Shown here: positions 1 through 9,245 of the stretch, one piece after another
Numbering within the stretch: the stretch's first letter is position 1
How the letters are laid out: every line of letters begins with the position of its first letter
From: Bacillota bacterium
GTDB lineage: Bacteria; Bacillota; Sulfobacillia; JAUYEF01
Reading direction: 5' to 3'
NCBI GenBank assembly: GCA_030691635.1
Contig: JAUYEF010000134.1
Span: 1 to 49,180, forward strand
DNA: 49,180 nucleotides
Program-made: the position numbers and the translations under genes
The notes under the pieces: generated by a model
What the model was told of the DNA's origin: nothing
The model's database searches: none
What the model saw: only the letters and a program-made list of their open reading frames with translations

Positions 1-1
1 T

Positions 2-202
2 TCCAAAGAAGCCCTGGGGTCTCATCGCGATAGACACGAGCACATCGGAAAAGGCCTGATCGGCCGGCAGGGCTTCAAGAGTCTTCTTGCGCGCCCTGAA
101 GTGGCTGGCCTGGCCGTCCTGCTTGAGACTCCGCTTTCCAACTTCGAAGCCAACAAGATGAACCTCGACGCTCTTCGCGCGCTGAGGGGATGCCAGGAAT
201 GA
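2..202 (+). CDS. nfo: Endonuclease IV (AP endonuclease), C-terminal fragment, truncated by the window edge
   Basis: Frame 2 reads SKEALGSHRDRHEHIGKGLIGRQGFKSLLARPEVAGLAVLLETPLSNFEANKMNLDALRALRGCQE*; the DRHEHIGKGxIG and LLETP blocks are typical of the Nfo C-terminus. Not in the ORF track because its start lies outside the window. Confidence 0.82.
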   Translation, partial: SKEALGSHRDRHEHIGKGLIGRQGFKSLLARPEVAGLAVLLETPLSNFEANKMNLDALRALRGCQE

Positions 203-1491
203 GCGAGCTGGACGCATTCGCCGGCGGGAGTGAGGCCATCCTGGAATCCACCTCTGCCTCGGGCACGCGGGTGCTGTGCGAGCTGGTCCCGGGCGCCAGG
301 TCGGTCGCCATCGGGGTGTGGTTTAGGACGGGCTCCAGGGACGACCCGGATGACAGGAGCGGAGTCTCGCATTTCATCGAGCACCTGCTCTTCAAAGGCA
401 CAACCGGCCGGACCGCCAGGATGATATCAGAGGAATTCGACCTGATGGGCGGGAATCTCAACGCCTTCACCGCGAAGGACCATATGTGCATCTACGCGCG
501 GGTCCTTGATGACGACTTCGAGCGGGCATCTGACGTGCTTGTGGACATGGTAACGTCGAGCCGCTTTTCGCCTGACGATGTCGAACTCGAGAGAAACGTG
601 ATCCTGGACGAGATAGCCACGTACGAAGACACTCCGGACGAGCTTGTGTTCGACCTGCTGGAGGGCCTCATCTGGCATTCGGACAGGATAGGCAGGCCCA
701 TCCTCGGCTCGGAGGACTCGGTGTCCAGTATCACCCGCGATGACGTGACCGCTTTCTTCGGAGAATACTTCGGCGCCTCCAACCTGGCGATAGTGACCGC
801 GGGAAGCGCGTCTCTCGACAGAGCCAGCCGGTGCCTGGGTGAGCCGCTTGCGTCGCTTGGTGCACGGAAACCGGCGCCTGTGAGGGGTCCGGCGCGGGTC
901 GGGGGAGGCGTCGACGTACGGGCCAAGCAGGTCGAACAGGCCCATTTCTGCATCGGGGTCGTTGGTCTCCCGGCACACGATGACCGCCAGTACGCGCTGC
1001 TGGTCCTCAACAGCATCCTGGGGGGCGGCCCGAGCTCCAGGCTCTTCCAGAAGGTCAGGGAAGAGAGAGGGCTCGCCTATTCCATCTACAGCTTTCAGTC
1101 TTCTTACCATGACACCGGGCTGCTGGGCGTCTACGCAGCCACGAGCCCTCAGGCGGCGAGCACGGTGCGACAGATCATAGAGGAAGAGATCGTCAGGCTG
1201 CGCGCTCAGACCTGCGCCGCCGACGAGATCAACCGGGCGAAGAGCCAGATGAAACGGTCGCTGGTCCTGGGCCTTGAGAGCATGTCATCCAGGATGATGC
1301 GGATAGGCCGCTCGGAGCTGGTGTACGGGCGGGTGGTCGGCCTGCCGGAGGTGCTGTCGAGACTGGCGGCGGTCAGAGCGGAGGACGTGAGGAGCCTGGC
1401 ATGTGAGGTCTGGGCGCCGGGTAGGGTATCGACCGCCGCGATCGGTCCAGATGCAGGCGAGATCAGGACCGCTTTGGGGGTGGCTTTCTAG
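199..1491 (+). CDS. M16 family zinc peptidase (MlpA/YmxG-like processing protease)
   Basis: HFIEHLLFKGT (HxxEH) motif and M16 C-terminal region (GGGPSSRLFQKVREERGLAYSIYSF). The track starts at 190; ATG 199 overlaps the nfo stop (ATGA). Confidence 0.9.
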   Translation: MSELDAFAGGSEAILESTSASGTRVLCELVPGARSVAIGVWFRTGSRDDPDDRSGVSHFIEHLLFKGTTGRTARMISEEFDLMGGNLNAFTAKDHMCIYARVLDDDFERASDVLVDMVTSSRFSPDDVELERNVILDEIATYEDTPDELVFDLLEGLIWHSDRIGRPILGSEDSVSSITRDDVTAFFGEYFGASNLAIVTAGSASLDRASRCLGEPLASLGARKPAPVRGPARVGGGVDVRAKQVEQAHFCIGVVGLPAHDDRQYALLVLNSILGGGPSSRLFQKVREERGLAYSIYSFQSSYHDTGLLGVYAATSPQAASTVRQIIEEEIVRLRAQTCAADEINRAKSQMKRSLVLGLESMSSRMMRIGRSELVYGRVVGLPEVLSRLAAVRAEDVRSLACEVWAPGRVSTAAIGPDAGEIRTALGVAF

Positions 1492-1910
1492 TGGAGCGCG
1501 AGCGTTCTTTCGAGGTCCCGGGCGCTGCCGCTCCCGTTGCAGGCGCTGCCGGGCAGGACAAGCTCGAAACGATTTTCAGGCTGCAGGCGCTTTTTGACGA
1601 TGAGCTCGCCAGGTGCCGGGGCCTCGATTTCGCAGATCGTGGGCTATGGGTACAGCGGGAAATGACCGCTATGATGGTTGAAGCCTGTGAGGTGTTATCA
1701 GAGGTCAATTACAAGTGGTGGAAAGACCCAAGAGAGATCTCGCGGGAGAAAGTGCTTGACGAGATGGCGGACATCCTTCACTTCTTCACAGCGGCCTGTC
1801 TCAGGATGGGGTTCACCGCTTCCGACCTCTTTTCCGCGTATTGCGCCAAGAACAGGGAGAACTTCCGACGGCAACACGGCGAGTCCGAACGCCAGGGCTA
1901 CAAGAGCTGA
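1491..1910 (+). CDS. dUTPase/MazG-like all-alpha NTP pyrophosphatase (dimeric dUTPase family)
   Basis: LQALFDDELARCRGL...REMTAMMVEACEVLSEVNYKWWK...VLDEMADILHFFTAACLRMGF matches the dimeric dUTPase pattern (ExxE...DExxD). GTG start overlaps the upstream stop. Confidence 0.72.
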   Translation: MERERSFEVPGAAAPVAGAAGQDKLETIFRLQALFDDELARCRGLDFADRGLWVQREMTAMMVEACEVLSEVNYKWWKDPREISREKVLDEMADILHFFTAACLRMGFTASDLFSAYCAKNRENFRRQHGESERQGYKS

Positions 1911-2031
1911 GGCCGGCGAGAACAAAGGCCCGCATGCCAGAACGCTGTCCCAGGCCGGCGGAGAAAGCTCATATTCGCGCGCATTTCCACATATCTAGTC
2001 ACTGACTTCTGGGATATGGGGGGTCGCGCAA

Positions 2032-2346
2032 ATGTCATTTTTCTTGGGCGTCGTTCTCCTTGGGTTTTCGGCTCTCTCGGTGCGCCGGCGAGTGAGAAAC
2101 CGGGTCAAGGTGTATGAAGAGCGTACAGGCGAGGATGTGCCGCAGACGCCGTCGCCGGCGAGCCGCGCCATCATGGAGCTCGGCGGCCTGGCGGGCGGGA
2201 TCTACATCGCCATCACCGCTCTGATGAGCTTCCTGCAACTCAGCCTGCCGGACAAAGTCTCCGTGTTGGGAGTCCAGATCGGTCCCATCGCTCTGCTGGC
2301 TCTGCTGATAGCGATCATCCAGCCTTATTTCGCAAGACGAAGGTAG
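2032..2346 (+). CDS. Small membrane protein of unknown function
   Basis: 104-aa ORF with an N-terminal hydrophobic helix and two C-terminal hydrophobic segments; GGGGG-type RBS upstream. Confidence 0.6.
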   Translation: MSFFLGVVLLGFSALSVRRRVRNRVKVYEERTGEDVPQTPSPASRAIMELGGLAGGIYIAITALMSFLQLSLPDKVSVLGVQIGPIALLALLIAIIQPYFARRR

Positions 2347-2434
2347 AGACTGCACGGTTTGCCCATCGAATAAGCCTTCTTGCGCACGAGGATACTATGT
2401 AGCGCAATATCAAACGAGGAGGCATGACAACTCG

Positions 2435-2908
2435 ATGGGAAAGACAGTACTCGGCGTTTTCAAGTCCAGAGACAAAGCAGAGGAAGCCTGCAAGGAAATA
2501 CGCGAACGCGGTTTCCGCGATAGTGAGATCAACCTTGTGGCCAAGGGTGATGGCGGCAAGGGCGATACCGGCAGAGGCATGGTCAACCAGGGCGCTACCA
2601 CAGGCGCGACCATCGGCGGCGCCGCAGGCCTGCTTGCCAGCGCAGGTGCCCTCGCGATACCGGGCATTGGACCCATCGTAGCTGCCGGGCCGATAGCCGC
2701 CACCCTTTCGGGCGCGGCGACCGGCGGTGTGGCCGGTGGGCTCATCGATTGGGGCATTCCCGAGGAACGCGGCAAGTATTATGAGGGCAAGCTCAAGGAA
2801 GGGAATGTCCTCGCCGTGATCAAGACCGGCGACGACAAAGCTTCCCAGGCAGAGGACATTCTCAAGAAGAACGGCGCTTTCGACGTCGAGAGCCACGAGA
2901 CAGAGTAG
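2435..2908 (+). CDS. YflT-like/general stress protein with glycine-zipper domain
   Basis: N-terminus MGKTVLGVFKSRDKAEEACKEIRERGFRDSEINLVAKGD resembles general stress protein 17M/YflT; Gly/Ala-rich zipper in the middle; C-terminal region NVLAVIKTGDDKASQAEDILKKNGAFDVE. Confidence 0.65.
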   Translation: MGKTVLGVFKSRDKAEEACKEIRERGFRDSEINLVAKGDGGKGDTGRGMVNQGATTGATIGGAAGLLASAGALAIPGIGPIVAAGPIAATLSGAATGGVAGGLIDWGIPEERGKYYEGKLKEGNVLAVIKTGDDKASQAEDILKKNGAFDVESHETE

Positions 2909-2932
2909 TCCTGCAGAACACTCGCCAAAAGA

Positions 2933-2963
2933 GGAGGCGGCATATCGCCGCCTCCTTGTCTTT
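2933..2963 (+). terminator. Rho-independent terminator
   Basis: GGAGGCGGC-atatc-GCCGCCTCC (9-bp perfect stem) followed by ttgtcttt, just after the stress protein stop. Confidence 0.85.
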
Positions 2964-3011
2964 CCTGGTTCCTCACCGTGTGCCGCCGCTCATCATATTA
3001 TAGGCTAGAGT

Positions 3012-3150
3012 GCTGGTCGGACCAGATTTGGGACAAAAGGCCCGGCGGGTAAGCCGGACCCGGTTGCGCGGCATTGAGACGTTCGGGCAAAATAACGCCG
3101 TAAGAACCAGCTACGATACCGGTTCCAGCATGCGCATTTTGGAGAACCGG
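3012..3150 (+). promoter_or_regulatory. Candidate structured 5' leader of asd-dapG-dapA
   Basis: GCTGGT (3012-3017) can pair locally with ACCAG (3021-3025) or distally with ACCAGC (3106-3111). Internal hairpin CCGGC/GCCGG (3042-3057); 3' hairpin CCGGTTC/GAACCGG (3119-3125/3144-3150). Confidence 0.4.
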
Positions 3151-3197
3151 CGCCATCCTTTCCGGACATGCCGACGATGGAATACGGGGGTCACAGG

Positions 3198-4214
3198 ATG
3201 AAACCCACACGAGTTGCGATACTTGGCGCCACGGGCCTGGTCGGGCAGAGAGTCATAGACATACTTGCTGAGAGACACTTTCCGCTCGCTGAAATCCGTC
3301 TTCTTGCCACGTCAAGATCCGCCGGAACCGAAATGCTCGCCGGTGGGCGGAAGGTGACTGTGGAGGAAGTGAGCGACGAGTCGTTCTCGGGCCTTGACCT
3401 CTGTTTCTTCGCCGCGTCAGCAGGGGCCTCCAGGCACTACGCTCCCCTGGCCGTACGGCAGGGCGCAGTGGTCATCGATAAGTCGAGTGCTTTCAGAATG
3501 GACGCAGATGTGCCACTTGTTGTCCCAGAAGTGAACAGCCACCATCTCGGCGCGCACAAGGGCATTGTGTGCTCCCCCAACTGCTCCACCATCCAGCTGG
3601 TCGTGGCGCTCAAGCCTCTCGACGTCGCGTTTGGACTCCGTCGAGTGCTGGCGGCCACCTACCAGTCGGTTTCCGGCACGGGAAGGGACGCCGTCGATGA
3701 GCTTATAGCACAATCACGCGACATCCTGGACGGGAAGCGCGCCAGACCGGAAGTCTACCCACGGCAGATAGCTTTCAACGTCATCCCTCAGATCGACGAG
3801 TTTTCTGGCGGCTATACCAGCGAAGAGTGGAAAATGGTCAATGAAACACGCAAGATACTGGACAGGCCGGACCTGGGGATCAGCGCCACATGCGTGAGAG
3901 TACCCGTTCTTGTGGGCCACTGTGAAGCTGTGCTCGTGGAGACCGAGAGGCCGGCGTCGCCGGAGGAAATCGCGGACGTCCTTTCAGCGTCGCCTTCGAT
4001 CAAGGTTGTCAGAGACGAGGCGGATTATCCTGTGCCGCTGGATTCGGCCGGCAGCGACCATGTGCTGGTGGGGCGCATCAGACGCGATGTCTCCGGCAAA
4101 AACGCCTTCTGGCTATGGATAGTGGCTGATAACCTGCGGAAGGGCGCGGCCACAAACGCGGTGCAGATCGCAGAAGCTCTTGGAAAACTCGGCCTGCTTG
4201 GTGGAATCGCATGA
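3198..4214 (+). CDS. asd: Aspartate-semialdehyde dehydrogenase
   Basis: MKPTRVAILGATGLVGQRVIDIL..., active-site VCSPNCSTIQLVVALKPL. The track ORF starts at 3168; ATG 3198 fits the family N-terminus better. Confidence 0.95.
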   Translation: MKPTRVAILGATGLVGQRVIDILAERHFPLAEIRLLATSRSAGTEMLAGGRKVTVEEVSDESFSGLDLCFFAASAGASRHYAPLAVRQGAVVIDKSSAFRMDADVPLVVPEVNSHHLGAHKGIVCSPNCSTIQLVVALKPLDVAFGLRRVLAATYQSVSGTGRDAVDELIAQSRDILDGKRARPEVYPRQIAFNVIPQIDEFSGGYTSEEWKMVNETRKILDRPDLGISATCVRVPVLVGHCEAVLVETERPASPEEIADVLSASPSIKVVRDEADYPVPLDSAGSDHVLVGRIRRDVSGKNAFWLWIVADNLRKGAATNAVQIAEALGKLGLLGGIA

Positions 4215-5455
4215 AGGTTGTCGTGCAGAAATTCGGAGGCACGTCGGTGGCGACAGAGGATGCGCGGCAGAGGCTCGTCGCAAGAGTGAAACACGCGATG
4301 TCGGAAGGGCTCCTGGTGGTGATCGTGGTCTCAGCCATGGGCCGGGGAGGGGAGCCCTACGCGACGGATACCCTGATCGAACTCGCCAGGAAAGCCCACC
4401 CGGAGCCGGACCCGCGCGAACTTGACCTGCTCATGTCATGCGGCGAGATCATTTCGACAGTCGTCGTCTCGGGAACCCTCAGAGCCTCGGGCATTGACTC
4501 GGTGGCGATGACAGGCGCCCAGGCAGGCATCTTCACAGACGGCGCCTTCGGCAACTCGCGGATAATCCGCGTGGACCCCAAGAGGATCATGGAGGAGCTG
4601 GACCGGCACAGGACGCCTGTTGTCGCCGGGTTCCAGGGGACCACCGAAACCGGAGAGACCACGACCCTCGGACGGGGCGGCAGCGACATAACCGCCGTGG
4701 CCCTGGGAGCGTCTCTGGGGGCCTTGAGCGTCGAGATCTTCACAGACGTGGACGGCATCAAGACCGCGGACCCACGAGTCGTGCCGCACGCCAGGACGAT
4801 AGACAGGATGAGCTACGACGAGATCTCCCAGATGGCCCATGAGGGGGCTAAAGTCATACACCCCAGGGCGGTGGAAATTGCCATGAGGCACAACGTGCCT
4901 TTGAGGATACGTTCCACGTTCGATGACGCCCCCGGGACGCTGGTTTCAAGGACCCAGGGGGCTCTCGCCTGGCCGGAGTCCAGACACTACCAGGTCGTCA
5001 CAGGGATCACGCATGTCACCGACTTGTGCCTGGTCTCTCTGTTGAACGGGACCGGCGCGGCACCCCCGATAACGTCTGTCTTCCGCAAGCTCGCGGAAGG
5101 TGGAGTCAGCATCGACATGATTTCGGTCAGCCAGAGCGACTGCTCGTTTGTCATCAAGGAAGACGTGTCAGACCGGACCAACCGCATACTGAAGAGCCTT
5201 GGCCTGGGTGTCGACTTGAAACGGCACTGTGCCAAGGTGTCCATCGTGGGGTCCGGGATGCGCGGTGTGCCGGGCGTGATGGCGAACGTCGCGGAGGCCT
5301 TGCACGACGCCGGTGTCGGCATCCTGCAGACGTCAGACTCGCATGTTACGATATCCTGCCTTATCAGCCACGACAACCTCCATAAAGCCGCTCAGGCGCT
5401 GCACAGCAGGTTTGGCCTTGATGAGGCATCTCAGCAAAGGGGGAATCAGTCATGA
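4211..5455 (+). CDS. dapG: Aspartate kinase (DapG/LysC type, with C-terminal ACT domains)
   Basis: MKVVVQKFGGTSVA, TLGRGGSDITAVALG, VDGIKTADPRVVPHA; ATGA overlap with asd. Confidence 0.94.
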   Translation: MKVVVQKFGGTSVATEDARQRLVARVKHAMSEGLLVVIVVSAMGRGGEPYATDTLIELARKAHPEPDPRELDLLMSCGEIISTVVVSGTLRASGIDSVAMTGAQAGIFTDGAFGNSRIIRVDPKRIMEELDRHRTPVVAGFQGTTETGETTTLGRGGSDITAVALGASLGALSVEIFTDVDGIKTADPRVVPHARTIDRMSYDEISQMAHEGAKVIHPRAVEIAMRHNVPLRIRSTFDDAPGTLVSRTQGALAWPESRHYQVVTGITHVTDLCLVSLLNGTGAAPPITSVFRKLAEGGVSIDMISVSQSDCSFVIKEDVSDRTNRILKSLGLGVDLKRHCAKVSIVGSGMRGVPGVMANVAEALHDAGVGILQTSDSHVTISCLISHDNLHKAAQALHSRFGLDEASQQRGNQS

Positions 5456-6342
5456 GACCCGTGCCATGGGGAAGGCTCATCACCGCCATGGTCACACCCT
5501 TCGACCGTGATCTCAACGTTGACTACGTTCGCGCCGAAAAGCTTGCCCGCATGCTCGTATCGACGGGAAGCGATGCAGTCCTGGTCACCGGCACCACCGG
5601 AGAATCCCCGACGCTACAGCCTGCCGAGAGGGTGAGGCTGCTTGAGACCGTGCTGCAGGCCGTCGGCGACAGTTCGACAGTCATAGCCGGCACCGGCACA
5701 TACTCGACCAGCGACAGCATCGAGCTGACCAGGGAGGCCGAGAGAGCGGGCGCCCACGGCATAATGCTCGTCACTCCGTACTACAACAAGCCGCCGCAGG
5801 CGGGGATGATCGACCATTTCACGAGGATCGCCGGAGAGACGGCCCTTCCGGTGCTGCTGTATAACGTTCCATCGCGCACCGGGGCCAACATGCTGCCCAA
5901 GACGGTGGAGAGGCTTGCCGCCGTGCCCAATATCGTGGCCGTCAAAGAAGCAAGCGGCAGCACAGACCAGGTTACAGAGGTGCTCAGGAGGGTCCCGGAG
6001 GGCTTCCGCGTATACAGTGGAGACGACAGCATGACGCTCCCGATAATGTCGCTGGGCGGGTACGGCATCGTGAGCGTCGCTTCGCACGTCGCCGGCCTCC
6101 AGATAAAGCGCATGCTGGAACTCTATGTGGCCGGCGACACAGCCGGCGCCGCGACGGCTCACAGGGACCTGTTCCCGCTCTTCAAGGCGCTGTTCATAAC
6201 GGCGAACCCGATACCGGTCAAAGTCGCGCTCCGTCTTTTGGGTATGGATGTCGGACCCACCAGGCCACCCCTCTCGGCCATGACCGCTGAGGAGTCCTCC
6301 ATCCTGACACAGGCGATGCAAGCGCTGGGTCTGCTGGCATAG
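5452..6342 (+). CDS. dapA: 4-hydroxy-tetrahydrodipicolinate synthase
   Basis: VTGTTGESPTL, YYNKPPQAG, LYNVPSRTG, VAVKEASG, YSGDDS motifs; ATGA overlap with the kinase. Confidence 0.95.
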   Translation: MRPVPWGRLITAMVTPFDRDLNVDYVRAEKLARMLVSTGSDAVLVTGTTGESPTLQPAERVRLLETVLQAVGDSSTVIAGTGTYSTSDSIELTREAERAGAHGIMLVTPYYNKPPQAGMIDHFTRIAGETALPVLLYNVPSRTGANMLPKTVERLAAVPNIVAVKEASGSTDQVTEVLRRVPEGFRVYSGDDSMTLPIMSLGGYGIVSVASHVAGLQIKRMLELYVAGDTAGAATAHRDLFPLFKALFITANPIPVKVALRLLGMDVGPTRPPLSAMTAEESSILTQAMQALGLLA

Positions 6343-6388
6343 AACGAACAGGAGTCCAGGACTCAGAAGGGGCCACCGAGTAGGGCGT

Positions 6389-6418
6389 TTGCAGCGGACC
6401 AGGCCCTACGGGTATAAT
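6389..6418 (+). promoter_or_regulatory. Sigma-A-like promoter upstream of RNase J
   Basis: TTGCAG - 18 bp - TATAAT (6413-6418). Confidence 0.6.
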
Positions 6419-6432
6419 TATCAGGTAAAATG

Positions 6433-6453
6433 CCGGGCCGGTCTCCGGCCCGG
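6433..6453 (+). other. Stable hairpin in the 5' UTR of rnj
   Basis: CCGGGCCGG-tct-CCGGCCCGG, 9-bp perfect stem, no T tract, 15 bp after the -10 box. Confidence 0.7.
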
Positions 6454-6485
6454 GCACCATAAGTTAGGAGAGATAGTAAGTAAAC

Positions 6486-8147
6486 ATGGCACGCAATGGT
6501 AGAGGTCTATCCGTCATACCCCTCGGCGGCCTCGGCGAGATCGGCAAGAACATGACACTGATCGAGTATGGCGATGACATCATCGTCGTCGACGCAGGGC
6601 TCGCCTTCCCGAACGAAGACATGCTCGGCGTCGACGTCGTCATACCCGACACCACCTACCTGCAGGAGAACAAGGACAGGGTGAGGGCGATCGCGCTCAC
6701 CCACGGCCACGAAGACCACATAGGCGCCCTCCCGTTCATCCTCAAAGACCTGGATGTGCCCGTGTACGGGACCAGGCTGACACTTGGGCTCGTGGAGGAC
6801 AAGCTGCTCGAGTTCGAGCACATAGAGATGGATGCGAGGATCGTCCCGGTCAGAGGCCAAGCCAAGGTCGGGCCTTTCGAGATCGAGTTCTTCCGGGTAA
6901 ACCACAGCATCCCCGACAGCGCGGGCCTCGGGATCAAGACACCGGACGGCCTGATCGTCCACACAGGTGACTTCAAGTTCGACCAGACACCGGTGGACGG
7001 TGAGGTGGCCGACTTCCACAAGCTCGCCGAGTTCGGTGACGCGGGCACACTGCTCCTGATGTCGGACAGCACCAATGCGGAAAGGCCAGGGGTCACGCCA
7101 TCGGAACGGGTGGTCGGGGCAGAGTTCGATAAGATATTCGCGTCGGCGAAGGGTCGCCTTCTGGTCGCGAGCTTCGCGTCTCACCTGCACCGCATCCAGC
7201 AAGTGCTTGACGCCGCCAAGAACCACGGCCGCAAGTGCACTTTTGTCGGGCGCAGCCTCGAGAACACGGTGAGTGTGGCGATGGACTACGGCTACCTCAA
7301 TGTTCCCGAGGGCACTCTCACCACGCTGGACCACCTGAACCGCCTGCCGGACAACAAAGCTGTGATCATGACGACCGGGAGCCAGGGCGAGCCCATGTCG
7401 GCGCTCACACGGATCTCGGTGAACGAGCACCGGCGGGTCGAGATCCGCCAGGGGGACACTGTGATACTCGCCGCGACTCCAGTGCCGGGCAACGAGAAAC
7501 TGGTGCACAGGACCATCGACAACCTCTTCCGCAGGGGCGCCACGGTCGTATACGGTCCGGAGTCTGGGGTCCACGTGTCGGGCCACGGCAGCATCGAAGA
7601 GCTGAAACTGATGTACAACCTGGTGCGCCCGAAGTACTTCATGCCCATACACGGTGAGTTCAGACACCTTGTCCACCACGCCAAACTGGCCGGTGACCTC
7701 GGGCTCTCGACGGACAACATACTCGTCGGCGAGAACGGGACGGCGTTCAGGTTCGGGAAGAAGGGCGTGACAAGAGAGACAGTGCCCAGCGGGTACGTGC
7801 TTGTCGACGGCACAAGCGTCGGCGATGTCGGCAACACTGTCCTCCGGGACCGCAGGCAGATCGCGCAGGACGGGATGCTCGTCGTGGTCATCGCGGTGGA
7901 CAAGGAAACCGGTGATCTGGTGGCGGGGCCTGAGGTCATGTCGAGGGGCTTCGTGTTCGTGAAAGAGGCTGATGAACTCATGGAAGAGGTCAAGCAGAAG
8001 ACGCTTTCTGCGCTGGACCGGTGCCGGTCGAAGAACATCAACGACTGGGCCGGGATAAAGTCGCAGATCAGAGAAACCGTGAGCCGCCATATCCACGAGA
8101 AAATACGGCGTAAACCCGTGGTAATGCCTTTCGTCCAGGAGATATAG
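6486..8147 (+). CDS. rnj: Ribonuclease J (MBL-fold beta-CASP)
   Basis: PLGGLGEIGKNMTLIEYGDDIIVVDAGLAFP, LTHGHEDHIGALPF, TTGSQGEPMSALTRIS, MPIHGEFRHLVHHA. Confidence 0.95.
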   Translation: MARNGRGLSVIPLGGLGEIGKNMTLIEYGDDIIVVDAGLAFPNEDMLGVDVVIPDTTYLQENKDRVRAIALTHGHEDHIGALPFILKDLDVPVYGTRLTLGLVEDKLLEFEHIEMDARIVPVRGQAKVGPFEIEFFRVNHSIPDSAGLGIKTPDGLIVHTGDFKFDQTPVDGEVADFHKLAEFGDAGTLLLMSDSTNAERPGVTPSERVVGAEFDKIFASAKGRLLVASFASHLHRIQQVLDAAKNHGRKCTFVGRSLENTVSVAMDYGYLNVPEGTLTTLDHLNRLPDNKAVIMTTGSQGEPMSALTRISVNEHRRVEIRQGDTVILAATPVPGNEKLVHRTIDNLFRRGATVVYGPESGVHVSGHGSIEELKLMYNLVRPKYFMPIHGEFRHLVHHAKLAGDLGLSTDNILVGENGTAFRFGKKGVTRETVPSGYVLVDGTSVGDVGNTVLRDRRQIAQDGMLVVVIAVDKETGDLVAGPEVMSRGFVFVKEADELMEEVKQKTLSALDRCRSKNINDWAGIKSQIRETVSRHIHEKIRRKPVVMPFVQEI

Positions 8148-8179
8148 CAGAATCCGGCGCACTCGCTAAGCAAATACTA

Positions 8180-8202
8180 GCCTTGTTCTCACACAACAAG
8201 GC
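8180..8202 (+). promoter_or_regulatory. Hairpin overlapping the tepA ribosome-binding region
   Basis: GCCTTGTT-ctcacac-AACAAGGC (8-bp stem); the 3' arm includes the purine-rich RBS (aaggcag) directly before GTG 8205. Confidence 0.5.
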
Positions 8203-8204
8203 AG

Positions 8205-9245
8205 GTGAATGCTTTGGAAATACCTCCGAACCAGCCTGTCTTGCCAGGCGAGCCGCACTTTCCTGTGCGCGAGCCGGGGCATCCCGCGGCTGAGCCCGCC
8301 CCCCACCGCACCGCGGGTGACAACAGGAGGAGGAAGAGGACCCCAGCCGACGTCGAGACAGTGGAGGCCCTGGGGACTACCGAGGTTCCGAAGTCCAACA
8401 GCAGCGTGCATGTACTGCCGATCATCGGCCAGATAGAGGGTCACCTAACGCTTCCGTCGCAGAACAAGACGACGAAGTACGAGCACGTGATACCTCAGCT
8501 CGTTGCGGTAGAGCAGAACCCGGAGATCAGCGGGCTCCTGGTCATCCTCAATACTGTCGGCGGCGACGTTGAGGCCGGCCTTGCGATCGCGGAAATGGTC
8601 GCCAGCCTTTCGAAGCCCACGGTCTCACTCGTCCTGGGTGGGGGCCACAGCATCGGCGTGCCGGTCGCCGTCGCGACCGACTTCTCCTTCATCACCCCTA
8701 CCGCAACCATGACGATACACCCCATACGCCTGTCAGGCCTTGTCATAGGCGTCCCGCAGACTTACGAGTACCTGGACAAGATGCAGGACCGGGTCGTCAA
8801 GTTCGTCTGCGGGCACTCGAACATCACCGTCGCACGGTACAGGGAGCTGATGTTCAGGCAGGGTGAGCTGGCACGGGACATAGGGACTGTGCTTGTGGGC
8901 AAGGACGCCGTCAAAGAAGGCATCATTGAGAAGGTCGGCGGGCTCGGTGAGGCGCTTTTCAAGCTCGGCCAGCTGGCCGAGGAAGGCAGGAAGGCCAAAC
9001 GCAGGGGCAGGAAGAAGGTCGCCTCTCTCGGCAAGATGTCTGCCCCGCTCATCGAGCCCGACGCAATCCCGTGCGAGGCGCCCGCTCCCGAGCCCGTGGA
9101 GATCCCACCGGAAAGTGGCGACGAATATACGGAGGAGCCGGCAGAGCCTGAGGTCCCGCCTGACGACCCATCGCAGGCTGAGGATGAGGAAGCCTGTCTG
9201 ATGCGGCGCGACGAAGGCCCGCGGAGCGAGAGGAGGCGACGTTAG
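8205..9245 (+). CDS. tepA: ClpP-class serine protease, TepA-like
   Basis: [63 protein letters not shown]...[30 protein letters not shown]; location after rnj. Acidic, proline-rich C-terminal tail. Confidence 0.9.
   Translation: MNALEIPPNQPVLPGEPHFPVREPGHPAAEPAPHRTAGDNRRRKRTPADVETVEALGTTEVPKSNSSVHVLPIIGQIEGHLTLPSQNKTTKYEHVIPQLVAVEQNPEISGLLVILNTVGGDVEAGLAIAEMVASLSKPTVSLVLGGGHSIGVPVAVATDFSFITPTATMTIHPIRLSGLVIGVPQTYEYLDKMQDRVVKFVCGHSNITVARYRELMFRQGELARDIGTVLVGKDAVKEGIIEKVGGLGEALFKLGQLAEEGRKAKRRGRKKVASLGKMSAPLIEPDAIPCEAPAPEPVEIPPESGDEYTEEPAEPEVPPDDPSQAEDEEACLMRRDEGPRSERRRR

Noticed and set aside
3000-3197. Known lysine riboswitch, SAM-I or T-box in the asd leader
   Set aside because: I could not find the conserved sequence blocks of these classes, so the leader is reported only as an unassigned structured candidate.
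6507-8162. 551-aa minus-strand ORF opposite RNase J
   Set aside because: Arg/His/Asp-rich shadow ORF in high-GC DNA; the + strand carries unmistakable RNase J motifs.
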